A stretch of DNA of 64,000 nt from NCBI GenBank assembly GCA_050289485.1, contig JBNKFV010000032.1, positions 80,217-144,216 of the forward strand, in the 5' to 3' direction. This DNA is from JBNKFV01 sp050289485. Lineage in GTDB: Bacteria > Pseudomonadota > Gammaproteobacteria > Pseudomonadales > Cellvibrionaceae. Both the position numbers and the translations under genes were made by a program. Below the pieces are notes generated by a model. That model saw nothing but the letters and a program-made list of their open reading frames with translations, was not told the DNA's origin and ran no database searches. Positions 1-7,900 of the stretch are shown in pieces. Numbering within the stretch: position 1 is the first letter of the stretch; each line of letters starts with the position of its first letter.

Positions 1-85
1 CTGTTTTGGACTGAACAGTCACAGAGGTTTCCTTTATACGTGTTTCGAACAACCGGCGCCTTTGGCTTGGCGATTGTGGTATCGG
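1..85. other. Intergenic sequence downstream of coaBC
   Basis: No coding sequence that I can support. It is the 3' flank of coaBC, which is read leftward and stops at 86-88. In related bacteria dut often follows coaBC, but that gene would lie outside this window. Confidence 0.4.
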
Positions 86-1294
86 TTAAAGACGTTGAGC
101 AACCCGTTGAATAATATCCCGCGCCAGCTGATGTTTGCTGCGCTGCGTAAGAACTTGCTCGCCGCTAGTTTCTACTATTGTGACCGCGTTGTCATCGGCG
201 TCAAAGCCAATACCCTGCTGCGATACATCATTAGCAATCACCATATTTAAGCCTTTGCGCTGCAATTTGTCGTGTGCATATTGCACAACATTATGTGTTT
301 CTGCGGCAAAGCCCACCATAAAGGGCTTGGGAGTTTGCTGGGCAATGGTGGCAATAATGTCTGGGTTTTTCACCAGTGTCAGCGTGATGGTGTCGCTGTC
401 GTCGCGCTTTTTCATTTTCTGGTTGGCGACTTGCTCAGCCCGGTAGTCGCCAACCGCAGCCGCGCCAATAAATACGGTGGCGTGGGGTGCATATTGCTGG
501 GCGGCAGCAAGCATCTCTTGGGCGCTTTCCACATTAACCAGGTGAACCCGGTCGGGTGCTGGCAATGGTACGGGCCCACTGATTAAAAAGACCCTGGCCC
601 CCGCCTCTGCCGCTGCTGTGGCCAGTGCGTAACCCATTTTACCTGAACTGCGATTACTGATGTACCGCACCGGGTCGATGGGTTCTCGGGTTGGGCCAGC
701 GGTGATTACCACAGTTTTACCTGTCAGAAGCCCGGTTTGGAACAGCGCGGCTGCGGCAGCTACCAGTTCGTTAACTTCCAACATGCGCCCGAGACCCATA
801 TCACCACAGGCCTGACTACCCGCGGCGGGGCCAAACACGTGTACGCCCCGCTCGCGCAATGTGGTTAGGTTGGCCTGTGTACTGGCATTGCCCCACATGC
901 CTTGGTTCATCGCGGGCGCAACGGCCACCGGCGCCTTGGTGGCAAGGCACAGGGTGCTGAGGAGGTCGTTACCCATGCCTTGCACCATGCGGGCAATAAA
1001 GTCTGCCGTGGTTGGGGCAATGAGAATCAGGTCGGCCCAGCGCGCCAGTTGAATATGCCCCATGCCTGCTTCGGCATCAGCGTCGAGCAGTTCGGTATGC
1101 ACCTTATGGCCAGAGAGTGCCTGCAGGGTAAGTGGTGTAATAAATGCCTGTGCCCCTTCTGTCATGACGACTTGCACCGTTGCGCCCTGATCTTGCAGGC
1201 GTCGCACGAGCTCTGCCGATTTGTAGGCCGCAATACCACCGGTAATACCTAAAAGGATGCGCTTGTTGGTCAGTTGCGGGTGTGATTTTGTCAT
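86..1294 (-). CDS. coaBC: Bifunctional phosphopantothenoylcysteine decarboxylase / phosphopantothenate-cysteine ligase
   Basis: Cytoplasmic enzyme of coenzyme A synthesis. It joins cysteine to 4'-phosphopantothenate (CoaB, C-terminal half) and decarboxylates the product to phosphopantetheine (CoaC, N-terminal flavoprotein half). Seen: the N-terminal flavin-binding GITGGIAAYK segment, the PAMNQGMW decarboxylase motif, the ACGDMGLGRM segment with the catalytic Cys, then the CoaB part with ITAGPTREPIDPVR and the KMKK motif. Start: an in-frame codon at 1351 would add 19 residues, but the ATG at 1294 gives the usual N-terminus (MTKSHPQ then the flavin fold) and has a GGCAGG-like ribosome site. About 402 aa, normal for the family. 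Divergent from radC with about 135 bp between the starts. Confidence 0.95.
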   Translation of the reverse strand: MTKSHPQLTNKRILLGITGGIAAYKSAELVRRLQDQGATVQVVMTEGAQAFITPLTLQALSGHKVHTELLDADAEAGMGHIQLARWADLILIAPTTADFIARMVQGMGNDLLSTLCLATKAPVAVAPAMNQGMWGNASTQANLTTLRERGVHVFGPAAGSQACGDMGLGRMLEVNELVAAAAALFQTGLLTGKTVVITAGPTREPIDPVRYISNRSSGKMGYALATAAAEAGARVFLISGPVPLPAPDRVHLVNVESAQEMLAAAQQYAPHATVFIGAAAVGDYRAEQVANQKMKKRDDSDTITLTLVKNPDIIATIAQQTPKPFMVGFAAETHNVVQYAHDKLQRKGLNMVIANDVSQQGIGFDADDNAVTIVETSGEQVLTQRSKHQLARDIIQRVAQRL

Positions 1295-1431
1295 GAAAAA
1301 CCTGCCAATAAAGGGGACAAGGCTTGCCGAGCCGAAAATTGTGGCTACCATAGCACTGCTATAAATTATTGCCAGTCTGTGCTGAGGGCGGCAGAACAGG
1401 GAAGTATGAACGAATCAGGGAGAACCTATCT

Positions 1432-2106
1432 ATGGCAATTATTGATTGGCCTGCGGCAGAGCGCCCGCGGGAAAAACTCTTGGCGCAGGGCTCGGCCAGT
1501 CTGTCGGACGCGGAATTGCTGGCTATTTTTTTGCGTACCGGTGTCGCCGGTAAATCGGCGGTGGATCTGGCGCGCGAGCTATTAACCAATTTTAATGGTT
1601 TGCGGGGGTTGCTTGAGGCAACGCAAAGCAATTTTTGTCAGGCCAAGGGGCTGGGTACTGCCAAGTATGCCCAATTGCAGGCAGTCCTGGAAATGGGGCG
1701 CCGCCACCTGTCAGAAACCATGCGGCGCGGGGACGCCCTCACCAGTAGCCATCTGGTTAAACAGTTTCTCCAGTCCAAGCTGCGGCATTTGCGTTATGAG
1801 GTATTTGCCCTGTTGTATCTGGATAACCAGCACCGGGTAATTGCCTATGAAGATTTGTTTCGCGGCACTATTGATGGTGCCAGTGTGTACAGCCGCGAGG
1901 TAGTCATACAAGCGTTGCAACACAATGCCGCAGCAGTCATTTTTGCCCATAATCATCCTTCGGGGGTGGCGGAGCCCAGCCAGGCCGACCGCCAGATTAC
2001 CGATTACCTGATTAAGGCGCTGGACCTGGTCGATGTGAGGGTGCTCGATCACATGGTGATTGGCGATGGGGAGGTGGTGTCGTTTGCTGAGCGTGGCTGG
2101 GTCTAG
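1432..2106 (+). CDS. radC: RadC family JAB-domain protein
   Basis: RadC/UPF0758 protein with a C-terminal JAB/MPN+ metalloprotease-like domain. The metal-binding motif AHNHPSG followed by the SQADRQIT segment is intact. The N-terminus (MAIIDWPAAERPREKLL) is typical, which is why I start at 1432 rather than at the in-frame upstream codon at 1369; a GGGAGA ribosome site precedes it. 224 aa, normal length. Despite its name a direct role in DNA repair is doubtful, and its biochemical function is unsettled in the literature. The pair coaBC/radC followed by rpmBG is a common gammaproteobacterial arrangement. Confidence 0.93.
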   Translation: MAIIDWPAAERPREKLLAQGSASLSDAELLAIFLRTGVAGKSAVDLARELLTNFNGLRGLLEATQSNFCQAKGLGTAKYAQLQAVLEMGRRHLSETMRRGDALTSSHLVKQFLQSKLRHLRYEVFALLYLDNQHRVIAYEDLFRGTIDGASVYSREVVIQALQHNAAAVIFAHNHPSGVAEPSQADRQITDYLIKALDLVDVRVLDHMVIGDGEVVSFAERGWV

Positions 2107-2204
2107 CAGGTTGTTGAAAAACTATCTGCGTGGCGTCTACGGTGTCGCCTAAAGCGCCTACGGTTGGTGTATCCGCTGCCTCGAAAACGTTTTTCAACAG
2201 CCTG
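2107..2204. repeat. Long inverted repeat with CAGGYTGTTGAAAAAC arms
   Basis: Two 16-base arms, CAGGTTGTTGAAAAAC (2107-2122) and GTTTTTCAACAGCCTG (2189-2204), are inverted copies with one mismatch and enclose 66 bases. The left arm begins directly after the radC stop codon. There is no T-run immediately outside the arms, so it is not a classical terminator. It may be a small dispersed repeat or a transcript-end hairpin. Confidence 0.6.
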
Positions 2205-2516
2205 CGAGTTATTTGCTATGTTGTCGAACAAAAAATCGCCGCAAAGTTGCTATTAGCCAAGGGTTCTGGTATAAATCGCGCCTCTTTTTTTCCGTCGAGG
2301 CAAATGGCTTCTTCTTTTATATGGTTTCATATAAAAGGCGGTTGGTGTTCGAGGGCCCGGATTAGGGGGCTTGCCGAAGGTCAGCGCAGCACTCAGTGCA
2401 GAAAGCCCGGTATCTTACCGCGCCTCTACTGCTTTACTGCTACTGCGGTAAAGGCAAAAGAATTTTGATTAATTGGCGCCCATGGCGGCTACTTACTTAA
2501 TGTACGAGGCAAGAAG
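2205..2516 (+). promoter_or_regulatory. Leader/promoter region of rpmBG with a short perfect hairpin
   Basis: No gene seen in these 312 bases. The region must hold the rpmB promoter and leader. It contains a perfect 9-bp stem with a 4-base loop (TTTTATATG, loop GTTT, CATATAAAA) at 2315-2336, and GGCAAGAAG just before rpmB is the likely ribosome site. I could not pick a confident -35/-10 pair. Confidence 0.35.
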
Positions 2517-2753
2517 ATGTCTAAGGTCTGTCAGGTTACCGGCAAGCGTCCAGTAACTGGTAACAATGTTTCTCACGCGAAAAACCACACCAAGCGTCGT
2601 TTTTTGCCAAACCTGCAATCTCACCGTTTTTGGGTAGAAGCAGAGAAGCGTTTTGTTAAACTGCGTGTATCTGCCAAAGGTATGCGTGTAATTGACAAAA
2701 AAGGTATTGATCAAGTTTTGGCAGAGCTTCGTGCTCGCGGTGAAAAGGTTTAA
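2517..2753 (+). CDS. rpmB: 50S ribosomal protein L28
   Basis: Large-subunit ribosomal protein L28 (bL28), 78 aa, full length. It opens with the family's MSKVCQVTGKRP sequence and carries the HAKNHTKRRFLPNLQ RNA-binding stretch. It is followed 76 bp later by rpmG, the usual rpmB-rpmG operon that ends at the strong hairpin at 3002. Very Lys/Arg-rich, as expected. Confidence 0.98.
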   Translation: MSKVCQVTGKRPVTGNNVSHAKNHTKRRFLPNLQSHRFWVEAEKRFVKLRVSAKGMRVIDKKGIDQVLAELRARGEKV

Positions 2754-2829
2754 TACCTTTTTTATCAGCCTTAACACCGTTGTGCATTGTTAAATTTGCC
2801 GGCGGAACGTTAACTCAGGAGATTCTCAC

Positions 2830-2985
2830 ATGCGTGAAAAAATTCGTCTGAATTCAAGCGCCGGTACTGGTCACTTCTACACGACCACTAAAAACAAGCG
2901 CAACATGCCAGAAAAAATGGAAATCAAAAAGTTTGATCCCGTTGCTCGTAAGCATGTCATGTATAAAGAAGGCAAAATCAAGTAA
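2830..2985 (+). CDS. rpmG: 50S ribosomal protein L33
   Basis: 51-aa ribosomal protein L33 (bL33). The translated start MREKIRLNSSAGTGHFYTT and the end (HVMYKEGKIK) match the gammaproteobacterial form. This form lacks the zinc-binding CxxC pairs found in some L33 paralogues, so it is the zinc-independent type. A CAGGAG ribosome site lies just before the ATG. Second gene of the rpmBG operon and followed directly by a terminator. Confidence 0.97.
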   Translation: MREKIRLNSSAGTGHFYTTTKNKRNMPEKMEIKKFDPVARKHVMYKEGKIK

Positions 2986-3001
2986 GGTTTTGTGCTTCGC
3001 G

Positions 3002-3033
3002 AAAACCCGCTGCAGGTAACTGCCGCGGGTTTT
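3002..3033 (+). terminator. Rho-independent terminator of rpmBG
   Basis: The stem AAAACCCGC pairs with GCGGGTTTT, the inner stem GCAG pairs with CTGC around a GTAA loop, and a run of seven T follows. It lies 16 bases after the rpmG stop, between rpmG and the convergent hydantoinase gene. Confidence 0.92.
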
Positions 3034-3067
3034 TTTGTGCTGGTCGTAATGTCGCCTGGCCGGCTCG

Positions 3068-5041
3068 CTAATCTTTCTCCAGCAACAAATTGCCATAATC
3101 ATCCACGCGTGCGTGCCATCCTGCAGCGAGGTAAGTGGTAGAGACTTCTTCACAAATCAGGGCTGGCCCCACCACCACGCTGTGTGGTGCGAGGTGATCG
3201 CGCTGATAAACAAGGGCGCTTTCACTACCGGCCAATACCACCAGCTGTGGTTGGGCGTTGGTAGTAATGTGGCATTGGTTGAGCGCAAAATGCTGTTGAC
3301 GTGCCAGTACCTGCAGTCGCACATTAACCGCCTCAACGGGCGCTTCGAGGGCGTGGCCATAACGCTCTTGGTGAGCATTATGAAAATCGGCTTCGGCCTG
3401 CTGTAGATTGCGATAGTCGATACGCAGGGCGTAGCTTTGCCCCCGATAACGCAAGTCGAGGCTGGGTTTTTCTTCGATATGTTCTTGTGTTACCCCTTCG
3501 CTCAATAGCTGTGCGATACCTTTCTCGGCCAGCGGTGCCAGTGCGGTTTGAATGATTTTGTCGTCGAGCTCGCTAACGGGTTTTTGCAGTGAGTGCGACA
3601 ACTGCCGCTCTTGTGGCGCTACCAGCATACCCAGGGCAGAAAGCACACCGCCATAAACCGGCACCAGCCCTTTACGCATATTCAGCGCATCGGCCAGTGC
3701 GCAGATATGCAGGCCGCCTGCCCCACCAAAGCAGCACAAGCGGAAGCCCTGCGGGTCATGGCCTCGCTGTACAGAAATAACGCGCAGGGCCCGGGCCATA
3801 TGCTCGTTGGCGATAGCGATAATGCCAGCGGCGGTGTCCAGCAGGCTTAGCCCCAGTGTACTTGCCAGTTGCCCCACCGCCTGCTCAGCCGCTTCAAGGT
3901 CAAGGGTCATGCGTCCACCCAAAAAGTTGTCTGGGCGCAAGCGCCCCAGCACCGCATTGGCGTCTGTTACAGTGGCTTGCACGCCGCCCCGCCCATAGCA
4001 GGCTGGGCCCGGTGCAGCGCCTGCTGATTCCGGCCCTACCTGCAACATTCCGCCTTTATCGATATAGGCAATTGAGCCGCCGCCAGCACCAATGGTATGC
4101 ATGTCTACCATGGGCACGGCGACAGGGTACGGCCCCAGCCTGCCTTCATTGGTGAGTGCAAGCTGGCCATTAATTACTGCCACATCGGTTGAGGTGCCGC
4201 CCATATCAAAGGTCATCAGTTTGGGCTGGTCGCTGATTTTGCCAAGGTAATGAGCTGCCGCGAGCCCTCCGGCTGGACCGGAAAGCAGCAGATTGACGGC
4301 CCGTAAACTGGCCTGGTCGGCATCAATAGTGCCGCCGCTGGATTGCATGACGCCTACCGGGCAGGGAGCAACGGCAGTTTTTAAGCGCTGCAGGTAGCCC
4401 TGTACTTTCGGGCCAAGATACGCGTTGAGCCATGTGGCAATACCGCGCTCGTATTCTTTGTATTCCGGCAGTACAAATGACGAGATGCTGCAAAACAACT
4501 CGCTGGGCAAGGCGTTGGCGATGGCTTTTTCATCGTCATTATTTAAAAACGAAAACAGCAGGTTAATGGCTACGGCTTCTGGTTTTAGCTGCTGAATTTT
4601 CTCAACCAGTGTGGCCAGTTCATCATGGTTGAGCGGTTTTACTAGGCTGCCATCTGCACCGGTACGGCAGTCAATTTCCAGGCAAAACTCTTCCGGCACC
4701 GGCGCTAGAGGTGGTTCTGGTTGCAGGTTATAGAGCTCGGCGCGGGTCTGGCGGCCGATGCTGAGTACATCTTTCAGGCCTTTGTTGGCCACGTAAACCG
4801 TTTTTACCCCTTTGCCTTCCAAAGCGGCGTTGGTGGCTACCGTACTGCCATGCAGAATCAGCAGTTCGCCGTTGCTGATAGCCTGCTGCAGGCCAAGCTC
4901 TTCAATGCCCTGAAGGATCGCTGCCTCGGGGGCCTGTGGCGTTGAAAGTACCTTATGGATACGAATGGTTTGGTCGCCGTTTGGCTGAATGAGTACAAAG
5001 TCGGTAAAGGTGCCGCCGGTATCTACGCCCAATAACTGCAT
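3068..5041 (-). CDS. Hydantoinase/oxoprolinase family protein (HyuA-like subunit)
   Basis: 657-aa protein of the ATP-dependent hydantoinase A / 5-oxoprolinase family, whose members hydrolyse cyclic amides such as hydantoins or 5-oxoproline. Seen: the N-terminal actin-like ATPase motif GVDTGGTFTDFVL (residues 5-17), a second nucleotide-binding segment (MTFDMGGTSTDVAVI, about residue 278), and the glycine-rich GAGGGSIAYID and CFGGAGGLHICALAD stretches. Length is near normal for HyuA. Odd: the usual HyuB partner is not adjacent; the neighbours are rpmG and a divergent lipoprotein gene. The substrate cannot be read from the sequence, and it may be a stand-alone oxoprolinase-like enzyme. Confidence 0.85.
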   Translation of the reverse strand: MQLLGVDTGGTFTDFVLIQPNGDQTIRIHKVLSTPQAPEAAILQGIEELGLQQAISNGELLILHGSTVATNAALEGKGVKTVYVANKGLKDVLSIGRQTRAELYNLQPEPPLAPVPEEFCLEIDCRTGADGSLVKPLNHDELATLVEKIQQLKPEAVAINLLFSFLNNDDEKAIANALPSELFCSISSFVLPEYKEYERGIATWLNAYLGPKVQGYLQRLKTAVAPCPVGVMQSSGGTIDADQASLRAVNLLLSGPAGGLAAAHYLGKISDQPKLMTFDMGGTSTDVAVINGQLALTNEGRLGPYPVAVPMVDMHTIGAGGGSIAYIDKGGMLQVGPESAGAAPGPACYGRGGVQATVTDANAVLGRLRPDNFLGGRMTLDLEAAEQAVGQLASTLGLSLLDTAAGIIAIANEHMARALRVISVQRGHDPQGFRLCCFGGAGGLHICALADALNMRKGLVPVYGGVLSALGMLVAPQERQLSHSLQKPVSELDDKIIQTALAPLAEKGIAQLLSEGVTQEHIEEKPSLDLRYRGQSYALRIDYRNLQQAEADFHNAHQERYGHALEAPVEAVNVRLQVLARQQHFALNQCHITTNAQPQLVVLAGSESALVYQRDHLAPHSVVVGPALICEEVSTTYLAAGWHARVDDYGNLLLEKD

Positions 5042-5184
5042 GTCGGGTTTGGCTCCAGATCAAGAAGAAAGGAGGTATTGTAGTGGACATGGCCTGTTCG
5101 CCCAACGGTTGAGCTAAAAGCCGTTGCGTACTGAACTTTATCTAATGGCCTCTAGTCCACTAGATAACAAAGGAGGTGCTTTCT

Positions 5185-5592
5185 ATGAAACGTTTATTAT
5201 CCATCGTTGCCATGACCATTGTGCTGGGTGCCTGTAGTACCGCCCCTACCGAAAAACCAACACCGCAGGCGTTGGCAGAGAGTAAAGGGTATGTATTGGG
5301 TGAGAGCGTTGCCGGTATTCAGAATTACGACATTAACGGCTGGCAGTATGTCAGCCCTTACAGTTTGATTATTCCATCACGGCCCGGCAAAAAATATCTG
5401 GTGACCTTCGATAACCCCTGCCGCGATTTACAGTCGGTTGAGGTGATTGGTACAACCTCAACGGTGAATCAATTCCGGGCAAAATTTGATTCGGTGTTGG
5501 TGCGTGGTGCCGGTGGTATTCGACAGAAATGTCCGGTTGCCGAAATTTATGAAATCAAGAAAAAGCCAAAGCCAAAGCAGCTTAGTACCTGA
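5185..5592 (+). CDS. Small lipoprotein, possibly DUF6491 type
   Basis: 135-aa predicted lipoprotein. It has a charged start and hydrophobic stretch ending in the lipobox LGAC, so Cys would be lipidated and the protein membrane-anchored. Two further cysteines in the body (NPC near residue 75 and KCPV near 116) could form a disulfide. The middle (KKYLVTFDNPCRDLQ) and the FDSVLV...KCPVAEIYEI end resemble DUF6491 as I remember it, with moderate trust. Start: ATG 5185 has an excellent AAAGGAGG site; a codon three residues upstream overlaps that site and is unlikely. Monocistronic and divergent from the hydantoinase gene. Function unknown. Confidence 0.8.
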   Translation: MKRLLSIVAMTIVLGACSTAPTEKPTPQALAESKGYVLGESVAGIQNYDINGWQYVSPYSLIIPSRPGKKYLVTFDNPCRDLQSVEVIGTTSTVNQFRAKFDSVLVRGAGGIRQKCPVAEIYEIKKKPKPKQLST

Positions 5593-5681
5593 TGGCATGC
5601 AGGGGTGATTGCGATGGCGTGGTCTGGCTGCTACCTTAGCGGCCTTCGATCAGCCAGTGTCAGCAGGCCCTAGTTATCCCT

Positions 5682-6497
5682 ATGCCCGAATTACCCGAAG
5701 TAGAAACCACCCTGCGCGGTATACAGCCTCATATTGCCAATAAAACCATCAAACAGGTTGTTGTTCGCAATGGCCGACTGCGTTGGCCGGTTCCCGAGGG
5801 GTTGCCGAATTTGCTAAGAGGCCAGCCGCTGAGGTTATTACAGCGACGCGGCAAATACATTCTACTTAGCTTTCCTAAAGGCCATGCGATGTTGCATTTG
5901 GGCATGTCGGGTAGTTTACGCATTGTGTCTGCTGCTGAACCACCGCGCCTGCACGACCATATCGATATTGCGTTTAGCGATGGTACCGTGTTGCGTTATC
6001 ACGACCCTCGCCGTTTTGGTTCATTGCTGTGGGTTGAGGGTGATCCGCTGGCTCATGAGCTGCTGGTGGACTTAGGGCCTGAACCTTTAAGTGATGCTTT
6101 CTCGGTGGATTACCTCTATACCGCTTCACGCAGACGTAAGCAGGCCGTCAAGCCCTTCATTATGGACAGCAAAATTGTGGTGGGCGTAGGTAATATTTAT
6201 GCCACCGAAGCGTTATTCTCTTCCGGTATTCGGCCTACCAAGCCCGCTGGGCGGGTATCACGCAAACACTATGAAATGCTGGTGGCTGATATCAAACAGG
6301 TGCTGGCCAATGCGATTACTCAGGGCGGCACCACGTTGCGTGATTTTGTGGGTGGTGACGGCAAGCCGGGCTACTTCAAGCAACAACTGCAGGCGTATGG
6401 TCGTGGTGGGCAGCCCTGTGTGGTTTGTACCAAGCCGCTGAAAGAAGTGCGGCTTGGGCAACGCAGCACCGTGTATTGCACGGTGTGCCAAACCTAG
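5682..6497 (+). CDS. mutM: Formamidopyrimidine-DNA glycosylase
   Basis: Base-excision repair enzyme (Fpg/MutM) that removes 8-oxoguanine and ring-opened purines and cuts the abasic site. Seen: the N-terminal catalytic PELPEVET (Pro2 nucleophile, Glu3), the central helix-two-turn-helix region with GVGNIYATEALF, and the C-terminal zinc finger with CVVC and CTVC pairs. 271 aa, full length. It ends 13 bp from the end of the convergent coaD, an arrangement also known in Pseudomonas relatives. Confidence 0.97.
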   Translation: MPELPEVETTLRGIQPHIANKTIKQVVVRNGRLRWPVPEGLPNLLRGQPLRLLQRRGKYILLSFPKGHAMLHLGMSGSLRIVSAAEPPRLHDHIDIAFSDGTVLRYHDPRRFGSLLWVEGDPLAHELLVDLGPEPLSDAFSVDYLYTASRRRKQAVKPFIMDSKIVVGVGNIYATEALFSSGIRPTKPAGRVSRKHYEMLVADIKQVLANAITQGGTTLRDFVGGDGKPGYFKQQLQAYGRGGQPCVVCTKPLKEVRLGQRSTVYCTVCQT

Positions 6498-6510
6498 GGC
6501 CTCGACAGTC

Positions 6511-6990
6511 TTATTTGGCAAACTTTTCTTTCAATGCTTTTTCGATGGTGGGATGTACAAACTTGCTGACATCGCCTCCGAGAGAGGCAATTTCCCGTAC
6601 CAGCGACGACGACAGGTAAGACAGGTGCTCTGCTGGTGTTAGAAACAGGCTTTCCATCTGTGGTGACAGTGCACGGTTCATGTTGGCCAGCTGAAACTCG
6701 TATTCGAAGTCGGATACCGCGCGTAAACCCCGCACCACACCGTAGGCATTATGCTGTTTGACCAGATCGGCCAGCAGTACATCGAAGCCGCATACTTCAA
6801 GGTTTTTCAGGTGGCCAAGCACTGATCTGGTCTGCGCTACCCGTTCTTCCATGGTAAACAATGGGTTCTTTTTGGTACTGGCCGCCACGGCAACAATAAC
6901 GTGGTCGAACAGGCGGCAGGCACGTTCGGCCAAGTCAATGTGTCCATTGGTGATGGGATCGAAGGTTCCGGGGTAAACCACTTTTTTCAT
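6511..6990 (-). CDS. coaD: Phosphopantetheine adenylyltransferase
   Basis: Fourth step of coenzyme A synthesis: transfers AMP from ATP to 4'-phosphopantetheine. Nucleotidyltransferase fold with the start MKKVVYPGTFDPITNGHIDL (the T/HxGH-type motif is TNGH) and the C-terminal SSSLVREIASLGGDVSKFV segment. 159 aa, normal length. Transcribed leftward, probably downstream of rsmD (134 bp gap), a pairing often seen. Confidence 0.97.
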   Translation of the reverse strand: MKKVVYPGTFDPITNGHIDLAERACRLFDHVIVAVAASTKKNPLFTMEERVAQTRSVLGHLKNLEVCGFDVLLADLVKQHNAYGVVRGLRAVSDFEYEFQLANMNRALSPQMESLFLTPAEHLSYLSSSLVREIASLGGDVSKFVHPTIEKALKEKFAK

Positions 6991-7124
6991 AGCAGAGTTT
7001 CCCTAAGGCGGCTTTGCTGGTAACAGCGTAAATAAGTTAGTTTGGCGGCGGAATACTCCGGCGCGGCGCGATAGTAAACAATTTTGCTGTATTGCACAAA
7101 GTTACGTCAGATAACAACGGTGCT

Positions 7125-7775
7125 TTATGGCTCTGCTAACTCTGCGGTATTTTCGTTACAGGCGCAATACAGTGCGCAGCGCAGTTGGCTGGTTGTTTTT
7201 TCTTTGTAAACTTCCCAGGTTGATGGAATAGCCAGCACCTGCTGCGCAGGGTTTTCAATGTATACCAATGTCTCTGGCCCCAGGCAGCCGCTGCGGGCAA
7301 GGGCTTCCATACTGGCGCTCCATAAATTCTGCTGGAAGGGAGGGTCCATAAAAATAATATCGAATGGGTTGCTCACGGGTTGGCTGTTTAGCCAGCCAAT
7401 CACATCGGTACACAGCACGTTGGCCTGTGGTTGAGCATTTAATACCGATAAATGTGTATTGATCGCATGGGTTGCTGCTGGATTGTTGTCGACAAAGGTA
7501 GTGTGGGTGGCCCCCCGGGACAGGGCCTCCAGCCCCAGTGCGCCGGAACCGGCAAACATATCGAGGCAGTGTGCGTCATGAATATCTGCTTGTAGCCAGT
7601 TAAACAGCATTTCGCGCAAGCGGTCACCGGTGGGCCGTAACCCTTCTATAGCGGGAAATGTCAGTTTACGGCCCCGCCACTGCCCACCAATAATGCGCAG
7701 CTGCCCGCTTGCCGGCATCGCACTGGCGCGTGGCTTACGGTGTTGCTGGCTTCGGTTGTGGGATTTTTTTTGCAC
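7125..7775 (-). CDS. rsmD: 16S rRNA (guanine(966)-N(2))-methyltransferase
   Basis: Methylates G966 of 16S rRNA using S-adenosylmethionine. Seen: the family start SGQLRIIGGQWRGRKL, the SAM-binding CLDMFAGSGALGLEALSRGA and the catalytic DPPF motif (IIFMDPPFQ). The frame is open up to 7898. I chose the GTG at 7775, which gives a short basic leader (QKKSHNRSQQHRK) before the conserved core and a plausible AGAG site; the ATG at 7718 has no visible ribosome site. Divergent from ftsY. Confidence 0.92.
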   Translation of the reverse strand: MQKKSHNRSQQHRKPRASAMPASGQLRIIGGQWRGRKLTFPAIEGLRPTGDRLREMLFNWLQADIHDAHCLDMFAGSGALGLEALSRGATHTTFVDNNPAATHAINTHLSVLNAQPQANVLCTDVIGWLNSQPVSNPFDIIFMDPPFQQNLWSASMEALARSGCLGPETLVYIENPAQQVLAIPSTWEVYKEKTTSQLRCALYCACNENTAELAEP

Positions 7776-7900
7776 GGTGTACTCTGTGTTGGCTGTCTCG
7801 GCTACCGGCGCTAGGCGGTTGGTGTTAGGATAGCGCCTTCTCAAAGGGTGGGCGTAAATTGTCCCCTGCCCGTTCCCCAGAATCCAGTAGTTTCGCACAC

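Noticed and set aside
1..18. CTGT...ACAG at the left edge, resembling a LexA box
   Set aside because: The spacing is 10 bases, not the required 8, and it lies downstream of coaBC rather than at a promoter.
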